From NCBI GenBank assembly GCA_018240525.1, contig JAFEFN010000013.1, positions 62,001 through 126,000 of the forward strand: a DNA stretch of 64,000 nt, read 5' to 3'. Below the pieces are notes generated by a model. That model was given only the letters and a program-made list of their open reading frames with translations. It was not told where the DNA came from and did not search any database. The position numbers and the translations under genes are program-made. This document shows positions 33,917 to 41,508 of this stretch, piece after piece. The stretch comes from Pseudomonadota bacterium (lineage in GTDB: Bacteria > Pseudomonadota > Gammaproteobacteria > Steroidobacterales > Steroidobacteraceae). Numbering within the stretch: position 1 is the first letter of the stretch; each line of letters starts with the position of its first letter.

Positions 33917-35023
33917 CTACTCCACGAGGTCCGCGACGTAGTCGCCGATGGCCAGGGATGCGGTCAGCCCCGGCGACTCGATCCCGTAGAGATTCACCAG
34001 CCCGCCGATGCCGTGATCGCCCGGGCCCTGGATCATGAAATCCTGCGCCTCCTCGCCGGGCCCGGAGAGCTTCGGACGGATGCCGGCGTAGTCCGGACGC
34101 AGGCTGCCGTCGCGAAGGCCCGGCCAGTAGCGCCGAATCGCGGCGTAAAAACGGCCCGAGCCTGAGGGATCGACCTGGTAGTCGATCGAGTTCACCCACT
34201 CCACGTCCGGCCCGAAGCGGGCACGCCCGCCCAGATCCAGCGTCAGGTGCACGCCCAGGCCGGCATCCTCGGGGATGGGATAGATCAGATGGCGGAACGG
34301 TACGCGTCCGTCGACCCCGTAGTAGTTGCCCTTCGCATAGTGCAACGGCGGGATGCTGCCGGGATCCAGTCCGCGCAGTGCGCGGGCGAGGCGTTGCGCG
34401 CCCAGGCCCGCACTGTTGATCACCACCCGGGCCTCGATGTCGTAGGCAGAATCGTGGCCGACCTTGAGGCGGATCGGCCCGCCCTGGCCGCAGTCGCCGC
34501 TCACGACAGGGGCATCCAGTGCGATGTGCCCGCCCGCGCGCTCCAGCTCGCCCTGCAGCGCGAGCAGGTAGGCCGCGGTATCGAGGATGCCGGTGGCGGG
34601 CGACCACAGCGCCGCCATGCAATGCAGGTCGGGCTCGAGCGCCAGGGCGCCGCCCCGGTCCCGCAGCCGCAGGTCGCCGACACCGTTTGCATGTCCGGCT
34701 CGCTGCAGGGCGGCAAGCCGGGCCACCTGCGCCTCGGAGGTGGCGACGATTAGCTTGCCGCAGCGGCCGACCTCCACCCCATGCGTGTCACAGAACCGGT
34801 AGAGCCGCTCGCGGCCCGCCACGCACAACCGCGCCTTGAGCGTTCCCTGGGGATAGTAGATGCCGGCGTGGATCACGCCGCTGTTGCGGGCACTGACGCC
34901 GGTGCCCACCGCACCGGCCGCCTCCAGTACCAGCACCGCGCGGCCGCGACCGGCAAGGCTGACCGCGACCGCAAGGCCGACCACGCCCCCGCCGATGACC
35001 ACGCATTCCACTCGTTCCGTCAT
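33917..35023 (-). CDS. FAD-dependent oxidoreductase, LhgO (L-2-hydroxyglutarate oxidase)-like
   Basis: A 368-residue DAO-superfamily flavoprotein. The N-terminal dinucleotide-binding motif is VVIGGGVVGLAVAVSLAGRG, followed by the family phrase SARNSGVIHAGIYYPQG, and the C-terminal part has IQGPGDHGIGGLVNLYGIES. These match L-2-hydroxyglutarate dehydrogenase/oxidase-like proteins, which oxidise 2-hydroxy acids. The start is MTERVECV at 35023; a six-residue longer form is possible. It is divergent from the DODA dioxygenase gene and precedes the D-aminoacylase-like gene. A role on 2-hydroxyglutarate or another hydroxy/amino acid is inferred from the family. Confidence 0.88.
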   Translation of the reverse strand: MTERVECVVIGGGVVGLAVAVSLAGRGRAVLVLEAAGAVGTGVSARNSGVIHAGIYYPQGTLKARLCVAGRERLYRFCDTHGVEVGRCGKLIVATSEAQVARLAALQRAGHANGVGDLRLRDRGGALALEPDLHCMAALWSPATGILDTAAYLLALQGELERAGGHIALDAPVVSGDCGQGGPIRLKVGHDSAYDIEARVVINSAGLGAQRLARALRGLDPGSIPPLHYAKGNYYGVDGRVPFRHLIYPIPEDAGLGVHLTLDLGGRARFGPDVEWVNSIDYQVDPSGSGRFYAAIRRYWPGLRDGSLRPDYAGIRPKLSGPGEEAQDFMIQGPGDHGIGGLVNLYGIESPGLTASLAIGDYVADLVE

Positions 35024-35167
35024 GGCGCCGCAGTGTCGCACGCGGTCACGCCCACGGTCCTGCCGAGCGGCAGCATCACCCGCGCAGGCCTACCCCTTCG
35101 GGTAGAGGCTGCAGCGCCAGGCGCGCGGCGGCGATATGCTCAGCGGGGTTGCCGACCGGAGCGTGTC

Positions 35168-35956
35168 ATCGACCGTCTGCCCTCACTGTTCGTGTCCCAC
35201 GGGGCACCGACCTTCGCCGTGGAACCCGGCACTGCCGGGCCGCGGCTTCGCGCGCTCGGGGAGGCGCTGCCGCGACCGCGCGCCATTCTGATCATCTCGC
35301 CGCACTGGATGACCGAGGAGCTGACGGTCAGCGCCTCGGCCGCACCACCCACGATCCATGACTTCGGCGGCTTCCCGGCGCAGCTGTACGCGCTGCGCTA
35401 TCCCGCCCCGGGAGACCCGGCGCTGGCCGGTCGCATCGCAGAACTGCTCAAGGCGCAGGGCCGCACGGTGCGCAGCGACGCCCTCCGGGGACTGGATCAC
35501 GGCGCCTGGGTACCGCTGACCTACCTCTACCCGGGGGCCGACGTACCGGTCGTGCAGCTGTCGCTGCCGGTGCGCTATGGGGCCGGCGATGCGTACGAAC
35601 TGGGCCGCCTGCTGGCGCCGCTGGCGGCCGAGGGCGTGCTGATCATCGGCTCCGGGAGCCTGACCCACAATCTGGCCGAGTTCCGCGGCCGGGGCGCCGA
35701 GGAGGCGGCGGACTACGTGCGGCGCTTCGTGAGCTGGTCGCGCACTGCCGTCGCCCGGGGCGACAGCAGCGCCATCATCGACTATCTGCACAGCGCACCG
35801 GATGCCCGGCGCGCGCACCCCACGTCCGATCACTACCTGCCGCTGCCATTTGCCATGGGCGCGGGCCCGCCGGACACGCCCGGGCGCGTGATCGACGGCG
35901 GGGTCGTGTACGGAATGCTCTCGATGGACGCCTTCGTCTTCGGGGCAGCCGCCTGA
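35168..35956 (+). CDS. DODA-type (class III) extradiol ring-opening dioxygenase-like protein, start uncertain
   Basis: A protein of about 262 residues with the class III extradiol/DODA pattern: FVSHGAPTFAVEPG, ISPHWMTEELTV, the LDHGAWVPLTYLYPGADVPV block, GSGSLTHNLAEF and SDHYLPLPFAMGA carry the His residues used for the metal. No ATG, GTG or TTG sits in frame just before LPSLFVSHG. GGAG at 35158-35161 is placed correctly for an ATC codon at 35168, and a CTG at 35177 is also possible. The next in-frame GTG upstream, at 35033, would give an unconserved extension, and ATG 35136 is in another frame. The domain is clear; the 5' end is not. It is divergent from the FAD oxidase gene. Confidence 0.8.
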   Translation: MDRLPSLFVSHGAPTFAVEPGTAGPRLRALGEALPRPRAILIISPHWMTEELTVSASAAPPTIHDFGGFPAQLYALRYPAPGDPALAGRIAELLKAQGRTVRSDALRGLDHGAWVPLTYLYPGADVPVVQLSLPVRYGAGDAYELGRLLAPLAAEGVLIIGSGSLTHNLAEFRGRGAEEAADYVRRFVSWSRTAVARGDSSAIIDYLHSAPDARRAHPTSDHYLPLPFAMGAGPPDTPGRVIDGGVVYGMLSMDAFVFGAAA

Positions 35957-35966
35957 GCCGGACCGC

Positions 35967-36896
35967 TCAGCGTGCCGGGACGCGCTCCTCGGCCAGCCGC
36001 TTCGCAAGACTGGCCCTGCCGCGGGCCGCATAGTCGCGACAGGCCTTCGCATCGATGAAGGCATCCGGGCGCGAGCCATCCTCGCGGCGCTGCAGGCGCC
36101 CGAACGTGTCGGAAACGTCCGGATGCGGCGTCAGCAGGATGTCGCACGGCAGCTGCGCGAGGACCTCGAAGCTGTGCTCGAAGTCGGCCAGCGCGGACGG
36201 ATAAGTGGCGCTGGCGGTGAACCTGAAGGCCGGTGCCGCGAGTGGCCCCAGGCTGTCGGCATAGACGATATCCAGGCAGCGGCCGGCTTCGCAGGAGCGC
36301 CATGACCAGGTGGTTCCGCCGGGCGTGTGACCCGGCGTGAAGTGCGCCGTCAGCGCGAGCGGGCCGACCGCCACGGTCTCCCCGTCGCGCACCGTGCGCA
36401 CCTGCGGCACGGGATCCGGCCCGCGCGGCAGGCTGCCGTACTGCGGGTCGTCGGGACCTGAATGCCCGTCACGCAGCACCTGCGCGCTGGAGGCACTGGC
36501 GGCCACGACGGCGCCCGTTGCGCGCTGGATCGCCGCTATCCCGCCGGCGTGGTCGAAATGCACGTGGGAGTTGAGGATCAGGCGGACGTCCTCGGCCCGG
36601 AATCCCAGCGCGCGGATGTTGGCCAGGATCTGAGGCGCCGCCTCGGCGAGCGTCCCATCGATGAGGATGTGGCCGGCCGCCGAGGTCACCAGGATCGAGC
36701 TCAGCCCGTGGGTACCGACGTAATAGGTATTTCCGTAGATCCTGAACGGAGCCTGCGGCTCGGCCCACTCGGCACAGCGGGGACACGCACCGGCGGCAGG
36801 CGATGCTGCCGTGGCGTTCGCCTGCAGCGCGGTCCCGGTGCAGGCCAGTGACAGCACGCCGAGAAGGGTGACCGCGGCAAGTCCGGGACGGGTCAT
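35967..36896 (-). CDS. Subclass B3 metallo-beta-lactamase
   Basis: A 309-residue exported MBL-fold protein with signal peptide (LAAVTLLGVLSLACTGTALQ). All six subclass-B3 zinc ligands are present: H111 and H113 in NSHVHFDHAGG, with D115 and H116, H190 in TPGHTPGG, and H258 in LTPHPD. The block FRIYGNTYYVGTHGLSSILV is also typical of B3 enzymes such as L1 or THIN-B. It should hydrolyse beta-lactams, including carbapenems, in the periplasm, although some environmental B3-like proteins have other substrates. It sits nine bases after an S12 hydrolase gene, forming a two-gene unit divergent from an efflux operon. Confidence 0.92.
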   Translation of the reverse strand: MTRPGLAAVTLLGVLSLACTGTALQANATAASPAAGACPRCAEWAEPQAPFRIYGNTYYVGTHGLSSILVTSAAGHILIDGTLAEAAPQILANIRALGFRAEDVRLILNSHVHFDHAGGIAAIQRATGAVVAASASSAQVLRDGHSGPDDPQYGSLPRGPDPVPQVRTVRDGETVAVGPLALTAHFTPGHTPGGTTWSWRSCEAGRCLDIVYADSLGPLAAPAFRFTASATYPSALADFEHSFEVLAQLPCDILLTPHPDVSDTFGRLQRREDGSRPDAFIDAKACRDYAARGRASLAKRLAEERVPAR

Positions 36897-36905
36897 GCCA
36901 TCACC

Positions 36906-38045
36906 TCAGTGTGTATCCGGCGGCAGCGGGCGGGCCCCGGAGTCAGGACCCACGACCACCTGCGTGGCGCGCGTGACGTCAATGTCGGGCAGGTAGGCCT
37001 GGGCAATCGCCAGCGCCAGGGTGTAGGGCTCCGGATCGTTGCGGTTGGTCAGCACCACCACGCTGAAGTGCCGCCCGGGCCAGCGCACGATCACGTTGCG
37101 GAATCCCAGGGTCTCGCCGGAGTGCCACACCGTCTCACCGGTGATGCGCCAGCCAAACCCGTAGCGCACGTTCGCATCGTCGGTCGCCGTGGCCGGCGTG
37201 AAACTCAGCTGCAGCGACTGCGCGCTCAGCAGGCGGTCGTCGTACAGGGCGGCATCCCAGCGGGCAAGGTCCCGGATCGAGGAGTAGACACCGCCGTCGC
37301 CCAGGACCGCACTGGTAAGGCTCTGGTCGGTCCGCAGCCACCGGTCCTTGTCCAGGCTGTAGCCGAACGCGCGGTTCGGCACGCGCGAGACGCCTGCCTC
37401 GTAGGCCAGCGAATCGCTCATCTTCAGCGGGCGGAAGATGCGCTCGCGCAGGAAGGTTGCGAAGTCCCGCCCCGAGGCCCGGGCCACGATCAGTGACAGG
37501 AGCGAGTAGCCGCTGTCGCTGTAGCGGTAGTGCGTGCCGGGTGCGAAGTAGGTGCGGTTCTCGTGCTCGAGCAGCTCAAGGACATCCGCATCGTGGAGCT
37601 GTTCGGTCCTCTGGGGCGGGATGAGGTCCTCGTAGTCGATCAGGCCCGCGGTATGGCACAGCAGCTGGCGCACGGTGGCGGCCGCGGGCACGGGCGGGAG
37701 CGTGGGCAGCCACCGCCCGATCCGGTCATCGAGCGACAGGCGCCCGTCCTCGACCAGCAGCAGCACCGCCGCCGCAGTGAACTGCTTGGTCATCGAGGCG
37801 AGCCGAAAGTCGGTGGACGCCGTGACCGGCTGCCGACCCTCGAGGTCTGCGAACCCGAAGCCGCGCTCGAGCACGGTGCGGCCATCGTGGAGCACGAGCA
37901 CGGCCGCTCCCGGCACGCCGCCCCGGTACGGCCGCATCAGCGCCTCCACCTGCTGCTCCGGGGATGCACCCCGTGCAACCGTGAACGCCAGCGTGAAGAC
38001 CAGGGGCAGGATCAGCCGGGAGCGGATAGGTGGCATCCGCGCCAT
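36906..38045 (-). CDS. Serine hydrolase, class C beta-lactamase/S12-like (3)
   Basis: A 379-residue exported protein with a hydrophobic signal segment (LILPLVFTLAFTVARGA). The S-x-x-K nucleophile is in LASMTKQFTA, Y-S-D in YRYSDSGYSLL, and a His-Ser-Gly element in VWHSGETLGF at the place of the K-S/T-G triad. Family members include AmpC, EstB-like esterases and D-peptidases; no KTG motif is seen, so hydrolysis of beta-lactams is less certain than for the B3 enzyme next to it. The start is taken as ATG 38045; ATG 38036 is close behind. It is divergent from the CecR-like regulator gene, 92 bp away, across the 14-bp palindrome. Confidence 0.88.
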   Translation of the reverse strand: MARMPPIRSRLILPLVFTLAFTVARGASPEQQVEALMRPYRGGVPGAAVLVLHDGRTVLERGFGFADLEGRQPVTASTDFRLASMTKQFTAAAVLLLVEDGRLSLDDRIGRWLPTLPPVPAAATVRQLLCHTAGLIDYEDLIPPQRTEQLHDADVLELLEHENRTYFAPGTHYRYSDSGYSLLSLIVARASGRDFATFLRERIFRPLKMSDSLAYEAGVSRVPNRAFGYSLDKDRWLRTDQSLTSAVLGDGGVYSSIRDLARWDAALYDDRLLSAQSLQLSFTPATATDDANVRYGFGWRITGETVWHSGETLGFRNVIVRWPGRHFSVVVLTNRNDPEPYTLALAIAQAYLPDIDVTRATQVVVGPDSGARPLPPDTH

Positions 38046-38101
38046 TGTAGGCCCGCCCCGCGCCTCGCCGGTGAGCGGGTCGTGCACCCCAGGGCCCGGG
38101 C

Positions 38102-38130
38102 TTGATAAATTCGTTCGAACGAACTAATCT
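38102..38130 (+). promoter_or_regulatory. Promoter and operator of the tetR/efflux operon
   Basis: TTGATA (38102-38107) and TAATCT (38125-38130) are spaced by exactly 17 bases. The spacer holds TTCGTTCGAACGAA (38110-38123), a perfect 14-bp palindrome where a TetR-family repressor would occlude RNA polymerase. The predicted start, near 38137-38138, coincides with the ATG at 38138 and leaves no leader or ribosome-binding site, so the mRNA may be leaderless. The palindrome lies between two divergent genes and could control both. Confidence 0.75.
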
Positions 38131-38137
38131 ACCGGGC

Positions 38138-38785
38138 ATGGCGACCAAACCTAAGCGTCCGATTGACGACCGGCTCCTCGACACCGCGATCGACCAGTTC
38201 GGGCGCAAGGGGCTGGAGGGCGCGAGCACGCGCGCCATCGCCGCGGCTGCCAGGACCGCGATGTCCTCGATCACCTATCACTATGGGGGCAAGGACGGAC
38301 TGCACATCGCCGCCGCCCGGCACATCGGCCAGCAGATCGGTGCCCGGATGGCGGCGGCGCTCGGCGGCCAGCCCAACCCGTCGGACCTGTCGCCGGAGGC
38401 CGCCGTCGATGCCGTGCTCGGGATGGTCGACGGGTTCCTGGGCCTGATGCTGGCGCCGGAGTCGGCGCCGTGGGCGCGCTTCATCGTGCGCGAGCAGCTC
38501 GAGCCCACCAAGGCCTTCACGATCCTCTGGGAGCAGTTCATGAAGCCGCTGAGCGGCCGGCTGGTGGCCCTCACCGAGCGCGCTGGCGCAGGACGCTGGG
38601 ATGCGCAGGAGTCGCGCCTGCGCGCACTCACCATGATCGGCCAGCTGCTGGTCTTCCGCGTTGCCCGCGCCACGGCACTGGCCATGACCCAGTGGGATGA
38701 CATCGGTGCCACCGAAGCCGCCGCGATCCGCCGCGTCGCGCACGCCAACGTGCGCGCCATTCTTTCCGCCGGGAAGTCCTCATGA
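38138..38785 (+). CDS. TetR/AcrR regulator, CecR (YbiH)-like
   Basis: A 215-residue TetR-family repressor. The HTH region is at about residues 9-60 (DDRLLDTAIDQFGRKGLEGA, IAAAARTAMSSITYHYGGKD), and the C-terminal domain resembles CecR/YbiH (APWARFIVREQLEPTKAF). In E. coli CecR controls the ybhGFSR efflux genes, and the same order (regulator, HlyD, ABC ATPase, two permeases) follows here. ATG 38138 is at the predicted transcription start with no ribosome-binding site. Its stop overlaps the HlyD gene by four bases (ATGA). Autoregulation through the palindrome in the spacer is likely. Confidence 0.92.
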   Translation: MATKPKRPIDDRLLDTAIDQFGRKGLEGASTRAIAAAARTAMSSITYHYGGKDGLHIAAARHIGQQIGARMAAALGGQPNPSDLSPEAAVDAVLGMVDGFLGLMLAPESAPWARFIVREQLEPTKAFTILWEQFMKPLSGRLVALTERAGAGRWDAQESRLRALTMIGQLLVFRVARATALAMTQWDDIGATEAAAIRRVAHANVRAILSAGKSS

Positions 38786-39777
38786 AGAACAAGCGCCTGA
38801 TCATCATTGCCGGGGCGGTTGTGGTCGTCGCCGCCCTCGCCTACCAGCTCTTCGGTCGCGGACCCGCCGGCACGCTGACCCTGTACGGCAATGTCGACAT
38901 CCGCTCGGTGAACCTGGGGTTCCGGGTACCGGGGCGGATCGCCACCATGCCGGTCGATGAAGGCGCCCGGGTCAAGGCTGGCGAGGTACTCGCCCGCCTC
39001 GATACGCAGCCCCTCACGGATGCCCTGAATGCCGCCGAGGCAGCGCTGGGGGTCGCGGGTGCGGAGCTGGAGAAGCGCAAGAACGGCAACCGCTCCCAGG
39101 ACATCGCGCAGGCCGAAGCCCTGGTGGCACAACGCCGTGCCGCGCTCGCCCAGGCCCAGGCGGACGACGAGCGGCGCACGGAGCTGGTCAAGAGCGGCGC
39201 GGTCAGCCAGGCGGTGTACCTGGCAACCCATGCCGCCTATCTGGCGGCGCAGGCGCAGCTGCATGCGGCCGAGGAATCCCTGTCGCTGCAGCGCGCCGGC
39301 TGGCGCTCCGAGGACATCGCCGCCTCCGCCGCGCAGCGTGCGCAGGCCACCGCGCAGCGCGACAAGGCCCGCACCGACCTCGCCGATGCCACCTTGTATG
39401 CCCCGTCCGACGGCACGATCCTGACGCGGGCCAGTGAACCGGGCGCCATCGTCGCCGCCGGCGAGACCGTCTTCGTGCTCACGATCGATCGTCCGATGCG
39501 GGTGCGCGCCTACGTGGCCGAAGCGGACCTCGGCCGCATCTCCCCGGGGATGAGCGTGCTGGTCACGACCGACGGCAATCCCAAGACCTACCACGGCACC
39601 ATCGGCTTCATCTCCCCGGCCGCGGAATTCACGCCCAAGACCGTGCAGACCCAGGACCTGCGCACCCAGCTGGTCTACCGGCTGCGCGTGATCGTGACCG
39701 ACCCGGACGAGCTGCTGCGCCAGGGCCAGCCGGTCACCGTGTCGGTCCCCGGCGCGCACGTCCCCGCGAAGGGCTAG
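38782..39777 (+). CDS. HlyD-family membrane-fusion (periplasmic adaptor) protein, YbhG-like
   Basis: A 331-residue adaptor with an N-terminal signal-anchor (IIIAGAVVVVAALAYQL). A lipoyl half-motif (FRVPGRIATMPVDEGARVKA) is followed by a long alpha-helical hairpin of about residues 80-190 (rich in Ala, Glu, Gln, Arg), the second half-motif (LYAPSDGTILTRASEPGAIV) and a beta-barrel (LRVIVTDPDELLRQGQPVTV). It links the inner-membrane ABC pump to the TolC-like outer-membrane protein encoded in the same operon. Spacing to the ATPase gene is three bases. It follows the TetR gene by translational overlap. Confidence 0.92.
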   Translation: MKNKRLIIIAGAVVVVAALAYQLFGRGPAGTLTLYGNVDIRSVNLGFRVPGRIATMPVDEGARVKAGEVLARLDTQPLTDALNAAEAALGVAGAELEKRKNGNRSQDIAQAEALVAQRRAALAQAQADDERRTELVKSGAVSQAVYLATHAAYLAAQAQLHAAEESLSLQRAGWRSEDIAASAAQRAQATAQRDKARTDLADATLYAPSDGTILTRASEPGAIVAAGETVFVLTIDRPMRVRAYVAEADLGRISPGMSVLVTTDGNPKTYHGTIGFISPAAEFTPKTVQTQDLRTQLVYRLRVIVTDPDELLRQGQPVTVSVPGAHVPAKG

Positions 39778-39780
39778 GCC

Positions 39781-41508
39781 ATGGATGCGCCGCTCGCCTG
39801 CGCCCGCGCGGTCACCAAGCGATTCGCGGCCGCCGGTCCGCCGGCACTGGATGCGGTCGACATCGAGATCGCTCCCGGGCGCATGACCGGGCTGGTCGGT
39901 CCGGATGGCGCCGGCAAGACCACGCTCATCCGGCTCCTGACCGGGCTGCTGGTGCCGGACCGCGGCACCGTCGAGGTCGGCGGCGTGCCCGCGACCGCAC
40001 AGGACCGGTCAGTCATCGGCTACATGCCACAGCGCTTCGGCCTCTACGAGGACCTGAGCGTGATCGAGAATCTCTCGCTATACGCGGACCTGCGCGGCCT
40101 GCCGCCCGCGGAGCGGCCCGAGAATTTCCGGCGCCTGCTGGGTTTCACGGATCTGGAGCGCTTCCGCACGCGCCTGGCAGGCAGGCTCTCCGGCGGCATG
40201 AAGCAGAAGCTCGGGCTCGCCTGCGCGCTGGTGAGGACACCGAAGCTGCTGCTGCTGGATGAGCCTGGGGTGGGCGTCGACCCGATCTCGCGGCGGGAGC
40301 TGTGGAAGATGGTGCGCGACCTCGCCGGTGAGGGCATCGGCGTGCTGTGGTCGACGGCCTACCTGGACGAGGCGGAGCGGTGCGACACCGTGTTCCTGCT
40401 CAACGGCGGCCGGCTCCTGCACGCCGGGCCGCCTGCCGAGCTGACGCAGCGCATGGACGGGCGCGTGTTCCGCGTCTACGCCGGGGGCACCGGGCGCCGG
40501 GAAGTGCTCGAGCGCGCGCTCAACCTCAGCGAGGTGAGTGACGGCACGATCCAGGGCGCCTCGCTGCGCCTGGTCACGAGGACCCAGGGCGCGGCACCCA
40601 CGGTCGACGCGCTGCAGGTGCCGGCCGGCACCCGCATCGCGCCCACCGCGCCGCGCTTCGAGGACGCCTTCGTCGACATCCTGGGCGGCGGCCCGCCCGG
40701 GACGAGCACGCTGGCGCAGCGCTACCGCACGATCCCGCAGTCGGGCGAGCCCGCCATCATCGCCAGCGGCCTGACCAGGCGCTTCGGCGACTTCACCGCC
40801 GCCAGCAACATCTCCTTTTCGGTCGGACGTGGCCAGATCTTCGGCCTGCTGGGGCCCAACGGCGCCGGCAAGTCCACCACTTTCAAGATGCTCTGCGGTC
40901 TGCTGACGCCGACCTCCGGCAACGGCCAGGTGGCCGGCTTCGACCTGCGCAGCGGGCGCGCCGAGTGCCGTCAGTCACTGGGTTACATGGCGCAGAAGTT
41001 CTCGCTCTACGGCGACCTGAGCGTGCGGCAGAACCTGAATTTCTACGCCGGCATCTACGGGCTCGCCGGCGGCGTGCAACGCGAGGCCATCGGGCGCGTC
41101 GTCGACATCTTCCACCTCCAGAGCTACCTCGACACCAACAGCGGTACGATGCCGCTGGGGTTCAAGCAGCGCCTGGCGCTCGCCTGCGCGGTCATGCACC
41201 AGCCGCCGGTGCTGTTCCTCGATGAGCCGACCTCGGGTGTCGACCCGATCGTGCGCCGCGAGTTCTGGACGCATATCAATGGCCTCGTGGAGCGTGGCGT
41301 CACCGTCCTCGTCACCACGCACTTCATGGACGAGGCCGAGTACTGCGACCGGATCGGGCTCATCTACCGCGCCGAGCAGATTGCCGCCGGCACGCCGGAT
41401 GAGCTCAAGCAGGCGGCCGCGGCGCAGGCCGGCCTCAAGGATCCGACGCTCGAGGATGCCTTCATCGCGCTGATCGAGGAATCCGACCGCAAGCGGGAGG
41501 CCGCGTGA
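39781..41508 (+). CDS. ABC transporter ATP-binding protein with two nucleotide-binding domains, YbhF-like
   Basis: A 575-residue cytoplasmic ATPase containing two ABC domains in tandem. Domain 1: Walker A GPDGAGKTT, signature LSGGMKQKLGLA, Walker B LLLLDEPGVGVDP. Domain 2: Walker A GPNGAGKSTT, signature region PLGFKQRLALAC, Walker B VLFLDEPTSGVDP. The second signature lacks the S-G-G core (L-G-F-K-Q), so the two sites are probably unequal. This is the arrangement of E. coli YbhF in the YbhFSR exporter. It overlaps the first permease gene by four bases (ATGA) and would power drug or antibiotic export. Confidence 0.93.
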   Translation: MDAPLACARAVTKRFAAAGPPALDAVDIEIAPGRMTGLVGPDGAGKTTLIRLLTGLLVPDRGTVEVGGVPATAQDRSVIGYMPQRFGLYEDLSVIENLSLYADLRGLPPAERPENFRRLLGFTDLERFRTRLAGRLSGGMKQKLGLACALVRTPKLLLLDEPGVGVDPISRRELWKMVRDLAGEGIGVLWSTAYLDEAERCDTVFLLNGGRLLHAGPPAELTQRMDGRVFRVYAGGTGRREVLERALNLSEVSDGTIQGASLRLVTRTQGAAPTVDALQVPAGTRIAPTAPRFEDAFVDILGGGPPGTSTLAQRYRTIPQSGEPAIIASGLTRRFGDFTAASNISFSVGRGQIFGLLGPNGAGKSTTFKMLCGLLTPTSGNGQVAGFDLRSGRAECRQSLGYMAQKFSLYGDLSVRQNLNFYAGIYGLAGGVQREAIGRVVDIFHLQSYLDTNSGTMPLGFKQRLALACAVMHQPPVLFLDEPTSGVDPIVRREFWTHINGLVERGVTVLVTTHFMDEAEYCDRIGLIYRAEQIAAGTPDELKQAAAAQAGLKDPTLEDAFIALIEESDRKREAA

